64,000 bases of DNA, taken from contig CACLEJ010000003.1 in assembly GCA_902605865.1 (NCBI GenBank), positions 1 to 64,000 on the forward strand, written 5' to 3'. Positions 52,819-63,183 of this stretch are shown piece by piece. A program made the translations under genes and the position numbers. Below the pieces are notes generated by a model that was given only the letters and a program-made list of their open reading frames with translations, ran no database searches and was not told the origin of the DNA. How positions within the stretch are numbered: position 1 is the stretch's first letter; every line of letters begins with the position of its first letter. The stretch comes from an uncultured Pelagibacteraceae bacterium. Its GTDB lineage: Bacteria > Pseudomonadota > Alphaproteobacteria > Pelagibacterales > Pelagibacteraceae.

Positions 52819-53818
52819 AAAAATCTTTTTCTACTAAAGCCTCAGCAATTTCAACTGCATTAAGTGCAGCACCTTTTAATAAATTATCAGACACAACCCA
52901 CAAATTAATTGAATTTGGTTGAGAAGAATCCTCACGAATTCTTGATATGAATGTTTCAAATTTGTCTTCAGCTTCAACAGGGGTAATGTATCCTCCATCT
53001 TTTTGCTCATCAACTACCTTACATCCTGGTGATGATGATAAGACATTTCTTATTTCTTCTAAGTCATGTTTTTTGTTGAATTCAACATTCACACTTATGG
53101 AGTGAGAAACAAGAACAGGAATTCTTACACACGTAGATGTAATATTTATTTTACTATCTAAAATTTTTTTTACTTCATCATGATTTTTTTGCTCTTCTTT
53201 TGTGCTTCCATTTTCAAGAAAACTATCAATATGTGGTATAGCATTAAAAGCAATTTGCTTAGTAAAATTTTTTGACTCAACATTTTTATTTTCCAACACT
53301 TCTTTGGTTTGAGATATAAGTTCATCCATGCCAGCTTTGCCTGCTCCTGATACTGATTGATAGGTTGATGCAACTATTCTTTTTACATTATACAAATCAT
53401 GTAATGGTTTAAGAGCTACAACTATTGGTATTACTGAACAATTGGCATTTGCTATAATATTCTTATTTTTAAATTTAGGTAATTCTTTGGAATTTACCTC
53501 TGGAACAATTAAAGGAATTTCTGGATCTTTTCTAAAGAATTTTGAATTATCAATTACAATTGTTTTTTCTGCTGCGATCGGTGCCCATTTTTCAGCAATT
53601 GAAGAACCAGCTGCAAAAAAAGCAATTTTTACTTTTGAGAAATCAAATTGTTCTAAATTAGTAACAATATGCTCTTTTCCTAAAAAATTAATTTTTTTTC
53701 CTTCACTATTTGAAGACGCAACTAAATAAGCCTCTGTTATTGGAAAGTTTTTTTTTTCCAAAACTTCTATTAATTTTCGACCTACGTTTCCTGTCGCTCC
53801 TACTATTGCTATATTCAT
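52808..53818 (-). CDS. asd: Aspartate-semialdehyde dehydrogenase
   Basis: A 336-residue NADPH-dependent enzyme making aspartate semialdehyde from aspartyl phosphate, at the branch to lysine, threonine and methionine. GATGNVGRKLIEVL (8-21) binds NADP, Cys127 in NANCSVIP is the nucleophile, and STYQSVSGAGKAGMDEL and CVRIPVLVSHSISVNVEF follow. In many alphaproteobacteria asd follows leuB directly; here dmdCBA separates them. It overlaps sdhC by 11 bases. Confidence 0.96.
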   Translation of the reverse strand: MNIAIVGATGNVGRKLIEVLEKKNFPITEAYLVASSNSEGKKINFLGKEHIVTNLEQFDFSKVKIAFFAAGSSIAEKWAPIAAEKTIVIDNSKFFRKDPEIPLIVPEVNSKELPKFKNKNIIANANCSVIPIVVALKPLHDLYNVKRIVASTYQSVSGAGKAGMDELISQTKEVLENKNVESKNFTKQIAFNAIPHIDSFLENGSTKEEQKNHDEVKKILDSKINITSTCVRIPVLVSHSISVNVEFNKKHDLEEIRNVLSSSPGCKVVDEQKDGGYITPVEAEDKFETFISRIREDSSQPNSINLWVVSDNLLKGAALNAVEIAEALVEKDFYGK

Positions 53819-53837
53819 GATATTTTAAAGTTTTATA

Positions 53838-54947
53838 CTAAATGAAAGGTAAATCACAAACTTTTCCATCAAAATCAGAGCCATTTATATTGATTTTAAA
53901 GGATTTCGAAGTCTCGAAGTGTGGTTTGTTAATCATTGCAATCCCAATGACTTGTTTGAAGGTCGGATTGTAACAACCAGATCTTAATTCTCCGATTACA
54001 TTATTATCTTCATCTACTAGATCCATTGAGCCATTAACACTTATTTCCTTGGCATCAATTTTTACTCCCATAAGTTTTTTTTTAATTCCTTCAGCTTTAA
54101 TTTTTTTAAGTTTTTCTTTACCTAAGAAATCAACATCACTATCTATATTTACATACTTATCAAAACCACACTCATATGGATTATCTCCATTATCCATGTC
54201 ATTTCCATGAGAAAGTAATCCGCTTTCAATACGTTCGATTAAGTTAGGGCCTCCAGGCTGAACATTAAATTCTTTACCAATTTCAAATAGATGATCGTAT
54301 AATTTTAAACCGGAGTCATTGTGTTCAACATAAATTTCATAACCACCTTGTTTAGACCAACCAGATCTCGCAATTAAATGCTTATCACCACCGAATTCAA
54401 AATAATCAAAACCAAAAAATTTAAGATTTGCAATTTTTTCTCCAAAAACTTTTTCCATTAATTTAAATGACTTTGGACCTTGCACTGCCATAATATCAAT
54501 ATCAGGTTCAATAATCTTAACATCAAAATTTTTTCCAATTGCTAATCCTTTTGCAAATAATATTACATCTGTATCAGCTATCGAAATCCACCATTTATTT
54601 TCATTAAACTTCAAAACAACTGGATCATTAATTAATCCAGCATTATCATCTATTATTGGACAATAATAACATCTTCCCTCTTTTGATTTTGATAAATCTC
54701 TGCAAGTCATTAACTGAACTAACTTTGCAGAATCTTTTCCAGTGATTTCAACTTGCCTTTCAGCGGCAACATCCCAAATTTGAACATTTTCTTTTAAGTG
54801 ATGATAAGAATCTTCTATTGAGCCAAATGCTGCTGGGAGTAACATATGGTTATAAATACTGTATGCAGTTACACCTTGTTTTTCAATTCTAGAGGTGTAC
54901 GGTGTACCTCTAAGTCTTCTTGATTTTGCTATTAAAAACGTTTTCAT
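53838..54947 (-). CDS. dmdA: Dimethylsulfoniopropionate demethylase
   Basis: A 369-residue aminomethyltransferase-fold (GcvT-like) protein. It starts with [20 protein letters not shown], and [32 protein letters not shown] separates DmdA from glycine cleavage T protein. [15 protein letters not shown] and [19 protein letters not shown] follow. DmdA moves a methyl group from DMSP to tetrahydrofolate, giving methylmercaptopropionate, in the cytoplasm. It is preceded by dmdC and dmdB on the same strand, with gaps of 1 and 50 bases. SAR11 is a classic source of this enzyme. Confidence 0.95.
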   Translation of the reverse strand: MKTFLIAKSRRLRGTPYTSRIEKQGVTAYSIYNHMLLPAAFGSIEDSYHHLKENVQIWDVAAERQVEITGKDSAKLVQLMTCRDLSKSKEGRCYYCPIIDDNAGLINDPVVLKFNENKWWISIADTDVILFAKGLAIGKNFDVKIIEPDIDIMAVQGPKSFKLMEKVFGEKIANLKFFGFDYFEFGGDKHLIARSGWSKQGGYEIYVEHNDSGLKLYDHLFEIGKEFNVQPGGPNLIERIESGLLSHGNDMDNGDNPYECGFDKYVNIDSDVDFLGKEKLKKIKAEGIKKKLMGVKIDAKEISVNGSMDLVDEDNNVIGELRSGCYNPTFKQVIGIAMINKPHFETSKSFKININGSDFDGKVCDLPFI

Positions 54948-54997
54948 TTTTTTTGAGCATTACTGCCATCTTATTTGATTTTTGTAAAGAAACTATA

Positions 54998-56626
54998 TTA
55001 GTTTAATTTCTTAGCTTGTTTTCTCAGTTCAAACTTTTGTATCTTTCCAGTAGATGTCTTTGGTAGCGGAGCAAACACAACTTTTTTAGGAAGTTTAAAT
55101 CCAGCAAGAGTTTCTCTACAAAATGTAATAATTTCCTCCTCTGAGCTTGATTTTCCTTCAATTAATTCAACAAAAGCACAAGGTGTTTCTCCCCATTTTT
55201 CATCTGGTTTAGCTACAACAGCTGCTAGTGATACGGCTGGATGTTTTGAAATTGTATTTTCTATCTCAATAGATGAAATGTTTTCCCCACCTGAAATTAT
55301 AATATCCTTTGATCGATCTTGTATTTTTATATAACCACTCGGATGAGTTACAGCTAAGTCTCCAGAATGAAACCATCCTCCATCCATTGATTTTTCTGTA
55401 GCCTCTTTATCTTTAAAATAACCTTTCATTACTACATTTCCTCTAATCATTATTTCACCCATTGTTTTTCCATCATGAGGAACAGGCTTCATGGTTTCAG
55501 GGTCCATTACAATAACGCCTTCTGTATTGGGATACCTTACACCTTGTCTTGCTCTTATTTCGTTTTGATTATTTTGATCTAATTCATCCCATTCTTCATT
55601 CCATGCGCACTGCAAAATATGACCATAGGTTTCTGTTAGACCATATACATGCATTACTTCAAAGCCTAACTTTTGCATTTTTTCAAAAATTATACTTGGA
55701 GGAGGAGCGCCTGCTGTTAATACATACACTTTTCTTTTTAATTCTTTTTGCTGATCCTGAGGTGCATTAGCTAACATATTTAAAACTATTGGTGCTCCAC
55801 CAAAATGGGTAACTTCGTATTTATCAATTAATTCAAATATCTTTTTTACATCAATATTTCTTAGACAAATTACTCGGCCATGTATCATTGACATTGTCCA
55901 GGGATAACACCAGCCATTACAATGAAACATTGGTACTGTATATAAAAAATTTAATTGATTAGGCATATTCCATGCAACTGCGCTTCCTGTTGCCATTAAG
56001 TATGATCCTCTATGATGATAAACAACTCCTTTTGGATTGCCAGTTGTTCCAGAAGTATAACCTAATGCAATAGCTTGCCACTCATCTTTTGGCATCTTCC
56101 ATTTAAAATTTTCATCTCCAGAATTTAAAAACTCCTCATATTCCAAAGATCCTATATTTTTAGAATCGGTCAGGTTTGCATCTTTATCATCTATATCAAT
56201 TATAGTAATTTTTGAATTAACTTCCTTTAAGGCTTTTTTTACTACATCATGAAATTGTCTATCTACAATTAGCACCTTTGCTTCGCTGTGATTTAAAATG
56301 TAACTAATTGTTTTTGAGTCTAGTCTTGTATTAATAGCATTAATTACTGCTCCAACCATTGGTATTGAATAATGCGCTTCGAATATTTCAGGTGTGTTAA
56401 AAGCCAAAACAGATACCGTATCACCTGTTTTAATTCCTAATTTATCTAATGCACTAGCAAACTTAATACATCTTTTGTAAACTTCACTCCAAGTGTATTT
56501 CCTACTTTCATAAACTACTGCTTCGTAGTTTGGATAAATATCTTTTGCTCTTTCTAGAAATGATAAAGGGGTTAATGGAACATAATTGGCATCGTTTTTA
56601 TCCAAATTTGTTTCATAAGGATTCAT
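54998..56626 (-). CDS. dmdB: Methylmercaptopropionate-CoA ligase
   Basis: A 542-residue acyl-CoA synthetase of the AMP-forming family. The P-loop is GYTSGTTGNPKGVVYHHRG, followed by HVYGLTETYGH, GWFHSGDLAV, DRSKDIIISGGENISS and the C-terminal Lys in KTSTGKIQKFELR. On sequence alone it is a medium/short-chain acyl-CoA ligase. Its place between dmdC and dmdA makes the DMSP-demethylation role (methylmercaptopropionate to its CoA thioester) very likely. Confidence 0.91.
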   Translation of the reverse strand: MNPYETNLDKNDANYVPLTPLSFLERAKDIYPNYEAVVYESRKYTWSEVYKRCIKFASALDKLGIKTGDTVSVLAFNTPEIFEAHYSIPMVGAVINAINTRLDSKTISYILNHSEAKVLIVDRQFHDVVKKALKEVNSKITIIDIDDKDANLTDSKNIGSLEYEEFLNSGDENFKWKMPKDEWQAIALGYTSGTTGNPKGVVYHHRGSYLMATGSAVAWNMPNQLNFLYTVPMFHCNGWCYPWTMSMIHGRVICLRNIDVKKIFELIDKYEVTHFGGAPIVLNMLANAPQDQQKELKRKVYVLTAGAPPPSIIFEKMQKLGFEVMHVYGLTETYGHILQCAWNEEWDELDQNNQNEIRARQGVRYPNTEGVIVMDPETMKPVPHDGKTMGEIMIRGNVVMKGYFKDKEATEKSMDGGWFHSGDLAVTHPSGYIKIQDRSKDIIISGGENISSIEIENTISKHPAVSLAAVVAKPDEKWGETPCAFVELIEGKSSSEEEIITFCRETLAGFKLPKKVVFAPLPKTSTGKIQKFELRKQAKKLN

Positions 56627-56627
56627 T

Positions 56628-58391
56628 CTAATTAAATTTGTAATTCATAATATAATTACTTCCAGTAGTTGCAGTAATATAACTACTTTCTGTCCTAGGA
56701 AGTACTCTATTAAAGAAAAAGTTGGCAGTTTGGATTTTATCCTCATAAAAATCTTTATTGCTTTCGTATTCTTTGAAGGAAACTTCTAGAACTTTTAACC
56801 AAGCATGCCCAGTCGCAACTAAACCAAGAACTTTTAAATAGTCATTACATGCCCCACTTGCATCTTCTGGGGAATTTTTTATTTTTTCCTTCATCCAAAC
56901 AGTAAATTTTGACAAAATATCAAGATGATAGTTAAGTTGTTTTACAAAAGGTTCGGCTTTTTCGTCAGTTATTTTAATCTCGTCTTTAACCAGGTTTAGA
57001 TAGTTTTCAATAATATCACCATTTTTGTTGATCAATTTTCTGAAGACTAAGTCAGCAGCTTGAACTGAGTTTGTTCCTTCATAAATAGGAGTAATTCTGT
57101 TGTCTCTGTAGAATTGTTCAATACCTTGATCTTTCGTAAATCCATACCCTCCATGAATTTGCATTGCTTCACTTGTTATCTCCATTGCATTGTCCGTGAA
57201 GAGCGATTTAACAACTGGAGTCATTAATGAAACAAGATCTGAGGCTTCTTGTTTTATTTTTTCATCAGAATGATTTAAGCTAACTTCAATTTGTTGAGAC
57301 AGCCAGAAACTCAAAGCTCTTTGTCCCTCTATCATGGACTTCATACTCAAAAGTGAACGTCTAATATCAACGTGATCAATAATAAAATCTGCACCATTAT
57401 TTGATTTTGAATTAAATGCCTTACCTTGTTTTCTTTCTTTGGCATAAGTAAGAGAATTTTGGTATGCAATTTCAGAAATACCTAATCCTTGAATCCCAAC
57501 GATAATTCTCTCCAAATTCATCATTGTGAACATAGAGTTAAGGCCTTTGTTTTTAGGTCCAATCATATAACCAACAGCATCATCAAAATTTAGCACACAT
57601 GTTGCAGACCCTTTAATACCCATTTTGTTTTCTATTGAACCTGTTGAAACTCCGTTTCTTGGCCCGATTGATCCATCTTTATTTAAAACAAATTTTGGAA
57701 CTAAAAATAAACTTATACCTTTTGTTCCTGCTGGTGAATCTGTTGATCGAGCTAATACTAAATGAATAATATTTTCTGTTAAATCTTGATCACCAGAAGT
57801 AATAAAAATTTTTTGACCACTAATTTTGTAAGTTCCATCATTCTGATCTACTGCTTTAGTCTTTAAAAGACCTAAGTCTGTTCCACATACTGGTTCTGTT
57901 AAACACATAGTACCACTCCATTTACCCTCAACCATTTTAGGCAAATAAGTATTTTTTATTTCATCATCAGCGTGCCTTAACAAACAGTTATATGCTCCAA
58001 TAGTCAATTCACTGTAAAGTTTAAAAGATAAGCTTGCAGATGATAACATTTCATCAAAGAAAGTACTTACTGTTTTAGGCATTCCTTGCCCACCATATTT
58101 TGGATCACAAGATAAAGAAATCCATCCATCCTCTATAAATTTTTGATAAGCTTCCTTATATCCTGGAGGTGTTCTAACTACTCCATTTTCTAAAACAGCT
58201 GGCGTTTCATCTCCACTTTTTGCAAGAGGTAAGATTAAGTTTTGAGTAATTTTTGCTGCTTCGTCTAAAATATCTTTAACTAATTCTGTGTTAACTTCTT
58301 TATATTTTTCAATTTCATTATATTTTTTATTGTTTCTCAATTTATCAAAGAGAAACATCATATCATCTACAGGTGCATTATAAGTTGGCAT
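56628..58391 (-). CDS. dmdC: Methylmercaptopropionyl-CoA dehydrogenase
   Basis: A 587-residue long-form acyl-CoA dehydrogenase with an N-terminal extension (MPTYNAPVDDMMFLFDKL) seen in DmdC and FadE-like paralogues. CLTEPVCGTDLGLLKT and ISGQKIFITSGDQDL bind FAD and substrate. The C-terminal core has QIHGGYGFTKDQGIEQFYRDNRI and YEGTNSVQAADL, including the catalytic Glu region. It oxidises methylmercaptopropionyl-CoA to methylthioacryloyl-CoA. The final hydratase DmdD (or AcuH) is not in the window. One base separates it from dmdB. Confidence 0.91.
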   Translation of the reverse strand: MPTYNAPVDDMMFLFDKLRNNKKYNEIEKYKEVNTELVKDILDEAAKITQNLILPLAKSGDETPAVLENGVVRTPPGYKEAYQKFIEDGWISLSCDPKYGGQGMPKTVSTFFDEMLSSASLSFKLYSELTIGAYNCLLRHADDEIKNTYLPKMVEGKWSGTMCLTEPVCGTDLGLLKTKAVDQNDGTYKISGQKIFITSGDQDLTENIIHLVLARSTDSPAGTKGISLFLVPKFVLNKDGSIGPRNGVSTGSIENKMGIKGSATCVLNFDDAVGYMIGPKNKGLNSMFTMMNLERIIVGIQGLGISEIAYQNSLTYAKERKQGKAFNSKSNNGADFIIDHVDIRRSLLSMKSMIEGQRALSFWLSQQIEVSLNHSDEKIKQEASDLVSLMTPVVKSLFTDNAMEITSEAMQIHGGYGFTKDQGIEQFYRDNRITPIYEGTNSVQAADLVFRKLINKNGDIIENYLNLVKDEIKITDEKAEPFVKQLNYHLDILSKFTVWMKEKIKNSPEDASGACNDYLKVLGLVATGHAWLKVLEVSFKEYESNKDFYEDKIQTANFFFNRVLPRTESSYITATTGSNYIMNYKFN

Positions 58392-58417
58392 AAATATACT
58401 TTAGAATAAATGTCTAA

Positions 58418-59524
58418 TTATTGCAATTTTGAAATTATCGCATCTCCCATCACTGATGTTGATACTTCTTTCATTCCTTTTGAGATTATATCCTTAGTTC
58501 TAAGTCCTTGATCAAGTACGTCTTGAACAGCTTTTTCTAAACTATCTGCCTCTTTATCTAGGTCTAAAGAATATCTTAAAGCCATTGCAAAACTCAATAT
58601 TGTTGCTATTGGATTAGCAATACCTTTACCTGCTATATCGGGTGCTGATCCATGAACTGGCTCATATAAAGATCTCATATTACCGTTTTTATCTTTAGCT
58701 CCAAGAGACGCGGATGGCAAAAGTCCTAGAGAACCAGTCAACATTGCAGCTTCATCTGATAACATATCGCCAAAAAGATTATCTGTTACTATCACATCAA
58801 ATTGTTTAGGATTTCTAACTAACTGCATTGCACAGTTATCTGCTAGCATATGTTTTAATTCTACATCACTATATTCTTTTTCATGAATTGCTTGAACTTC
58901 TTCTTTCCATAATTGACCTGCCTCCATGACATTCGACTTTTCACAAGAAGTGACTTTGTTATTTCTTTTTCTGGCTAGATCAAATGCAACACGGGCTACT
59001 CTCTCAATTTCACTAGTAGTATAGACATGAGTATTAATTCCTTTTCTTTCGCCATTATCAATTGGTTTTATCCCTCTAGGTTCACCAAAGTAAATCCCAC
59101 CCGTTAATTCTCTAACAAAAAGAATATCTAAATTAGAAACAAACTCAGGCTTTAAACTTGAGGCATCAACAAGTTGTTTGAAACAGATTGCAGGTCTCAA
59201 ATTTGCAAATAATTTTAATTCTTTTCTTAATTTTAATAGAGCTCTCTCTGGTTTTTTTGAAAAATCAATATTATCCCATTTTGGTCCACCAACAGCTCCT
59301 AGTATTACTGCTGCACTTTCTTGTGCCTTATAAAATGCTTCATCAGTTATTGGAGTTCCATATTTGTCATAAGCAGCACCACCAACCAAATCTTGGTCAA
59401 TTTCAAAATCCAAGGATTTATTTGAGTTTAACCATTCAATTATTTTTTTAACTTCAGCAATTACCTCAGGTCCGATACCATCCCCTGGTAATAATAAAAT
59501 TTTTCTTTTTTTAATTTTAATCAT
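58418..59524 (-). CDS. leuB: 3-Isopropylmalate dehydrogenase
   Basis: A 368-residue NAD-dependent decarboxylating dehydrogenase of leucine synthesis. [15 protein letters not shown] starts the protein. [39 protein letters not shown] and [17 protein letters not shown] contain the metal and substrate residues. [20 protein letters not shown] binds NAD. It overlaps leuD by 8 bases; dmdC starts 26 bases downstream. Confidence 0.98.
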   Translation of the reverse strand: MIKIKKRKILLLPGDGIGPEVIAEVKKIIEWLNSNKSLDFEIDQDLVGGAAYDKYGTPITDEAFYKAQESAAVILGAVGGPKWDNIDFSKKPERALLKLRKELKLFANLRPAICFKQLVDASSLKPEFVSNLDILFVRELTGGIYFGEPRGIKPIDNGERKGINTHVYTTSEIERVARVAFDLARKRNNKVTSCEKSNVMEAGQLWKEEVQAIHEKEYSDVELKHMLADNCAMQLVRNPKQFDVIVTDNLFGDMLSDEAAMLTGSLGLLPSASLGAKDKNGNMRSLYEPVHGSAPDIAGKGIANPIATILSFAMALRYSLDLDKEADSLEKAVQDVLDQGLRTKDIISKGMKEVSTSVMGDAIISKLQ

Positions 59525-60122
59525 TAAATATCCAAGGTTTTGCCTCTTTAATTTTATTTTCGTATGAAACTATTTTTTCAGATTTTTCTAGTGATAAAGC
59601 GATGTCATCTAATCCCTCAATTAAACATTTTTTCTTAAATTGATCTATTTCAAATTTAATTTCTTTATTACCAAAACTTATTGTTTGTTCAGGTAAATTT
59701 ACAGAAATTTCTTCTTTTCTTTTCGAGTACTCTGAAATTTCTTTGATTTGATCCTCTGAAATTGTAATTGGCAAAATTCCATTTTTAAAACAGTTATTAT
59801 AAAATATATCTGCGTAACTTGAACTGATTACACAAGTTATTCCAAAATCCATTAAAGCCCATGGAGCGTGTTCTCTAGAAGAGCCACATCCAAAATTCTT
59901 TCCTGCAATTAAAATTTTAGAATCATTATATGGACTATTATTTAAAATAAAGTCATCTATCTCTTTACCACTTTGATCATATCTCATTTCAAAAAATAAA
60001 TTTTTCCCTAGTCCTGTTCTTTTTATGGTTTTTAAAAACTGTTTAGGAATTATCATATCTGTATCTATATTGACGATAGGTAGATAAGCTGGGACGCTTT
60101 TTATTGAGATAAATTTATTCAT
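59517..60122 (-). CDS. leuD: 3-Isopropylmalate dehydratase small subunit
   Basis: A 201-residue swivel-domain subunit. [22 protein letters not shown] and [18 protein letters not shown] are the LeuD signatures, with [20 protein letters not shown]. Together with LeuC it isomerises isopropylmalate. It follows leuC with no gap and overlaps leuB. Confidence 0.97.
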   Translation of the reverse strand: MNKFISIKSVPAYLPIVNIDTDMIIPKQFLKTIKRTGLGKNLFFEMRYDQSGKEIDDFILNNSPYNDSKILIAGKNFGCGSSREHAPWALMDFGITCVISSSYADIFYNNCFKNGILPITISEDQIKEISEYSKRKEEISVNLPEQTISFGNKEIKFEIDQFKKKCLIEGLDDIALSLEKSEKIVSYENKIKEAKPWIFND

Positions 60123-61526
60123 TTAATTTTGGTATTTTCTAACATCATCTAAGTTTCCAGAAATTGCAGCAGCTGCAGCCATTGCTGGACTGACTAAATG
60201 TGTTCTACCACCTCTTCCCTGTCTACCCTCAAAATTTCTATTAGAGGTAGATGCACATCTTTCTTCAGGTTTAAGTTTATCTGCGTTCATTGCTAGACAC
60301 ATTGAACAGCCAGGTTCTCTCCACTCAAAACCTGATTGTAAAAATATTTTATCTAGCCCCTCTTGCTCTGCTTGCTCTTTAACTAAACCAGAGCCTGGAA
60401 CAATCATTGCATGCACGTGTGATGCAACTTTTTTATCTTTTAGTATTTTGGCTGCCTCTCTTATATCTTCTATTCTTCCGTTAGTGCAGCTTCCTATAAA
60501 AACCTTATCAATCTTTATATCTTGAATGTTCGTATTTGGTTTTAATCCCATATAATTTAATGATCTATTAATTGAATTTTTTCTATCTGGGTCAGTTTCG
60601 CTTTCAGGATTGGGAACTTTACCATCTATTTCAACCACATCTTGGGGAGATGTTCCCCAAGTTACCATTGGCTTAATTTGAGATCCATCTAATGTTAATT
60701 CTTTATCAAAGTTTGCATCCTTATCAGATTTCAATGTATGCCAATATTCTAAGGCTTTTTCCCAGTTTTCTCCTGTTGGTGACATTGGTTTTCCTTTTAA
60801 ATATTGAAATATCTTTTCATCTGGTTGAATTAGTCCTGCTCTTGCCCCACCTTCAATCGTCATGTTGCAAATCGTCATTCTTTGTTCAACACTTAGATTA
60901 GATATAAGGTTACCAGCATACTCAATCACATAACCCGTACCACCAGCTGTTCCAATTTTTCCAATTATTTGCAAGATGACATCCTTTGATGTTACACCAA
61001 TAGGTAGTGAACCATTTACACTAATTCTAAAGTTTTTAGATTTTTTTTGAACTAAAGTTTGTGTTGCTAAAACGTGTTCTACTTCTGAAGTTCCTATACC
61101 AAAAGCTAAAGCTCCAAATGCTCCATGAGTTGCGGTGTGACTATCACCACAAACAATAATATTTCCAGGCTGTGTAAAACCTTGTTCAGGTCCTATGATA
61201 TGGACAATGCCTTGTCTTTTATCATCCATTCCAAAAATCTCTACTCCAAATTCTTTGCAGTTTTTATTCAAAGTTTCAACTTGAATTCTCGAGTCTTCAT
61301 CTGCGATGCCTTTTGACCTGTCAGTTGTCGGAACATTATGATCTGCAACAGCAAGAGTTAGTTTAGGGTGTCTTACTTTTCTGTTTGAATTTCTTAAGCC
61401 TTCAAATGCTTGAGGGCTTGTAACTTCATGAATTAAATGTCTATCTACAAACAAAAGTGATGTACCGTCAGGTTGTTCATCAACTAGATGATCGTTCCAA
61501 ATTTTATCGTAAGTTGTAAAAGGCAT
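60123..61526 (-). CDS. leuC: 3-Isopropylmalate dehydratase large subunit
   Basis: A 467-residue aconitase-family enzyme carrying the 4Fe-4S cluster. [29 protein letters not shown] and [13 protein letters not shown] hold the three cluster cysteines. [17 protein letters not shown] is the N-terminal landmark. Length is normal. It lies 11 bases downstream of rplS and starts leuCDB. Confidence 0.98.
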   Translation of the reverse strand: MPFTTYDKIWNDHLVDEQPDGTSLLFVDRHLIHEVTSPQAFEGLRNSNRKVRHPKLTLAVADHNVPTTDRSKGIADEDSRIQVETLNKNCKEFGVEIFGMDDKRQGIVHIIGPEQGFTQPGNIIVCGDSHTATHGAFGALAFGIGTSEVEHVLATQTLVQKKSKNFRISVNGSLPIGVTSKDVILQIIGKIGTAGGTGYVIEYAGNLISNLSVEQRMTICNMTIEGGARAGLIQPDEKIFQYLKGKPMSPTGENWEKALEYWHTLKSDKDANFDKELTLDGSQIKPMVTWGTSPQDVVEIDGKVPNPESETDPDRKNSINRSLNYMGLKPNTNIQDIKIDKVFIGSCTNGRIEDIREAAKILKDKKVASHVHAMIVPGSGLVKEQAEQEGLDKIFLQSGFEWREPGCSMCLAMNADKLKPEERCASTSNRNFEGRQGRGGRTHLVSPAMAAAAAISGNLDDVRKYQN

Positions 61527-61537
61527 TTAGAAAAAAA

Positions 61538-62053
61538 TTATTTTTTCTGTTCTTGATTTTCTTTCGGTTCTTCTGTTTTTACAGGCTCAGCTTTAACTTC
61601 TTCTTTAGGAGCTTCTGTTTGAGGATCACTTGATGGCATTACGTTTTCCTCAGTGACCTCATTAATTTTAGTTTCTAAATCAATTCCAATCGTCTTCTTT
61701 ATTTTTTCTGCTATTCTTGCAGATTTACCAGTTCTATCTCTTAGATAGTATAATTTTGCTCTTCTTACTTTTCCTGATCTTACAACTTTTATTGTATCTA
61801 CAATTGGGCTGTATAATGCAAAAGTTCTTTCTACTCCTTCACCAAAAGAAATTTTTCTAACAGTAAAAGATGAATTGATGTCTCTACTCTTTTTTGCAAT
61901 ACATACGCCTTCAAAATATTGAATTCTATCTCTTTTACCCTCTGTTATCCTAACCCCAACTTTAACGATGTCTCCAGGGAAAAAATCAGGATGTTTTCTC
62001 TCAGAAATAATCTTGTTTAAATTTGATCTGTTTATTTCTTCAATGTTTTTCAT
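61538..62053 (-). CDS. rplS: Large ribosomal subunit protein bL19 with acidic C-terminal tail
   Basis: A 171-residue protein. The L19 core is clear from [47 protein letters not shown] and [15 protein letters not shown]. Usual length is about 115-120; here about 40 residues follow the core, rich in Glu, Pro, Lys and Thr and containing TEAPKEE. The same motif is repeated in the tail of S16, encoded two genes upstream. The tail should be disordered; its role is unknown. One base separates it from trmD. Confidence 0.96.
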   Translation of the reverse strand: MKNIEEINRSNLNKIISERKHPDFFPGDIVKVGVRITEGKRDRIQYFEGVCIAKKSRDINSSFTVRKISFGEGVERTFALYSPIVDTIKVVRSGKVRRAKLYYLRDRTGKSARIAEKIKKTIGIDLETKINEVTEENVMPSSDPQTEAPKEEVKAEPVKTEEPKENQEQKK

Positions 62054-62054
62054 T

Positions 62055-62738
62055 TTAATTTTTCTTATATTTTTGCCACAAGTCTGGTCTTCGGTCGCGT
62101 GTTATAGCCTCAGATTGGGATAAACGCCAGTCTTTAATTTTGGCGTGATCACCTGAAATTAGCACATTTGGGACCTTTTTTTCCTCCCAAACCTGGGGTT
62201 TTGTGAACTGGGGATATTCAAGAAGTCCATTCTCAAAACTCTCATCTCTTGAGGAATTAATATTTCCTAGAATTCCCGGAATAAATCTTAGAATAGAGTC
62301 AGTTATAACAAAGGCTGCAACTTCACCACCTGACAATATAAAGTCACCAATGCTAATCTCTTCAATATCTCTACTTTCTAGTATTCTTTCATCTACTCCT
62401 TCGAAATGACCGCAAATTAAATTGATTGTTTTTTCATTTGAAAACTCTCTTGCAAGTTTAGAATTAAAAACTTTTCCTCTTGGACTTAAATAAAGAGTTT
62501 TTTCTTTAGCCTTGATATTTGCATCTAATGAATTTGCCAAAACATCTGCTTTCATAATCATTCCATTTCCGCCACCATAAGGAGTATCATCAACAGTTTT
62601 ATGTTTGTCTAAAGCATAATCTCTTATGTTTACGGTTTCTAAATCCCATTCTTTTCCTTTTGACTTGCCAAAAAGTCCTTTGCTCAAATAACCTGGAAAG
62701 TATTCAGGATACAACGTAAATACTCTAGACAAAAACAT
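62055..62738 (-). CDS. trmD: tRNA (guanine37-N1)-methyltransferase
   Basis: A 227-residue SPOUT methyltransferase adding m1G37 to tRNA. It starts [19 protein letters not shown]. The knot and SAM site are in [13 protein letters not shown] and [15 protein letters not shown], followed by [12 protein letters not shown]-type sequence ([15 protein letters not shown]). I chose ATG 62738, four bases after the rpsP stop. A longer reading frame to 62936 only reads the rpsP repeat tail out of frame and has no TrmD-like sequence. rimM, normally between rpsP and trmD, is missing. Confidence 0.95.
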   Translation of the reverse strand: MFLSRVFTLYPEYFPGYLSKGLFGKSKGKEWDLETVNIRDYALDKHKTVDDTPYGGGNGMIMKADVLANSLDANIKAKEKTLYLSPRGKVFNSKLAREFSNEKTINLICGHFEGVDERILESRDIEEISIGDFILSGGEVAAFVITDSILRFIPGILGNINSSRDESFENGLLEYPQFTKPQVWEEKKVPNVLISGDHAKIKDWRLSQSEAITRDRRPDLWQKYKKN

Positions 62739-62742
62739 TACT

Positions 62743-63171
62743 CTATTTAGCTTCTTCCTTTGGAGCTTCTGTTTTAGCTTCTTCCTTTGGAGCTTCTGTT
62801 TTAGCTTCTTCCTTTGGAGCTTCTGTTTTAGGAGCATCTGCTTTAGCTTCGCCACCCTCTTCAGTTTTCTTTCTATCTTTTTTTGGAATTGCTTTTTGAG
62901 GATTATTACCTTTTGCTGGCATAGGCATAATCTCATTTTCCCCTAATAATCTTGCAACTCTTGTTGTTGGTTGTGCCCCTTGACCCAGCCAATACTTAAC
63001 TCTCTCAACATCTAATCCCATTCTTTCTTTTTTTTCTCTCGGAATTAGTGGATTAAAAAAACCTAATTTCTCTATAAACCTTCCATCTCTTGGGAATCTA
63101 CTATCAGCAACCACTATCTTATATACTGGTCTCTTCTTAGTTCCTCCCATTGATAAACGCATCTTTAACAT
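62743..63171 (-). CDS. rpsP: Small ribosomal subunit protein bS16 with repeat tail
   Basis: A 142-residue protein; the S16 core is residues 1-82 ([57 protein letters not shown]). The usual length is about 80-110. A charged tail follows and ends in three exact copies of TEAPKEEAK (residues 116-124, 125-133, 134-142). It lies 12 bases after ffh and 4 bases before trmD. The tail is probably disordered and solvent exposed. Confidence 0.96.
   Translation of the reverse strand: MLKMRLSMGGTKKRPVYKIVVADSRFPRDGRFIEKLGFFNPLIPREKKERMGLDVERVKYWLGQGAQPTTRVARLLGENEIMPMPAKGNNPQKAIPKKDRKKTEEGGEAKADAPKTEAPKEEAKTEAPKEEAKTEAPKEEAK
62746..62826 (-). repeat. Three tandem 27-base repeats inside rpsP
   Basis: 81 bases made of three in-frame 27-base units, each encoding Thr-Glu-Ala-Pro-Lys-Glu-Glu-Ala-Lys, directly before the rpsP stop codon. 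The near-identity of the units at the DNA level points to recent slippage or unequal recombination. It is a coding tandem repeat and not a CRISPR. Confidence 0.9.
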
Positions 63172-63183
63172 TTGTTCTCCTCT

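Noticed and set aside
62746-62826. CRISPR-like regular repeats
   Set aside because: The three 27-base units have no spacers and encode an in-frame nine-residue repeat inside rpsP.
62739-62936. N-terminal extension of the trmD reading frame (66 extra residues, Lys/Gln/Leu-rich repeats)
   Set aside because: It is the rpsP repeat tail read in another frame. TrmD homologues begin at the [11 protein letters not shown] site, ATG 62738, just after the rpsP stop.
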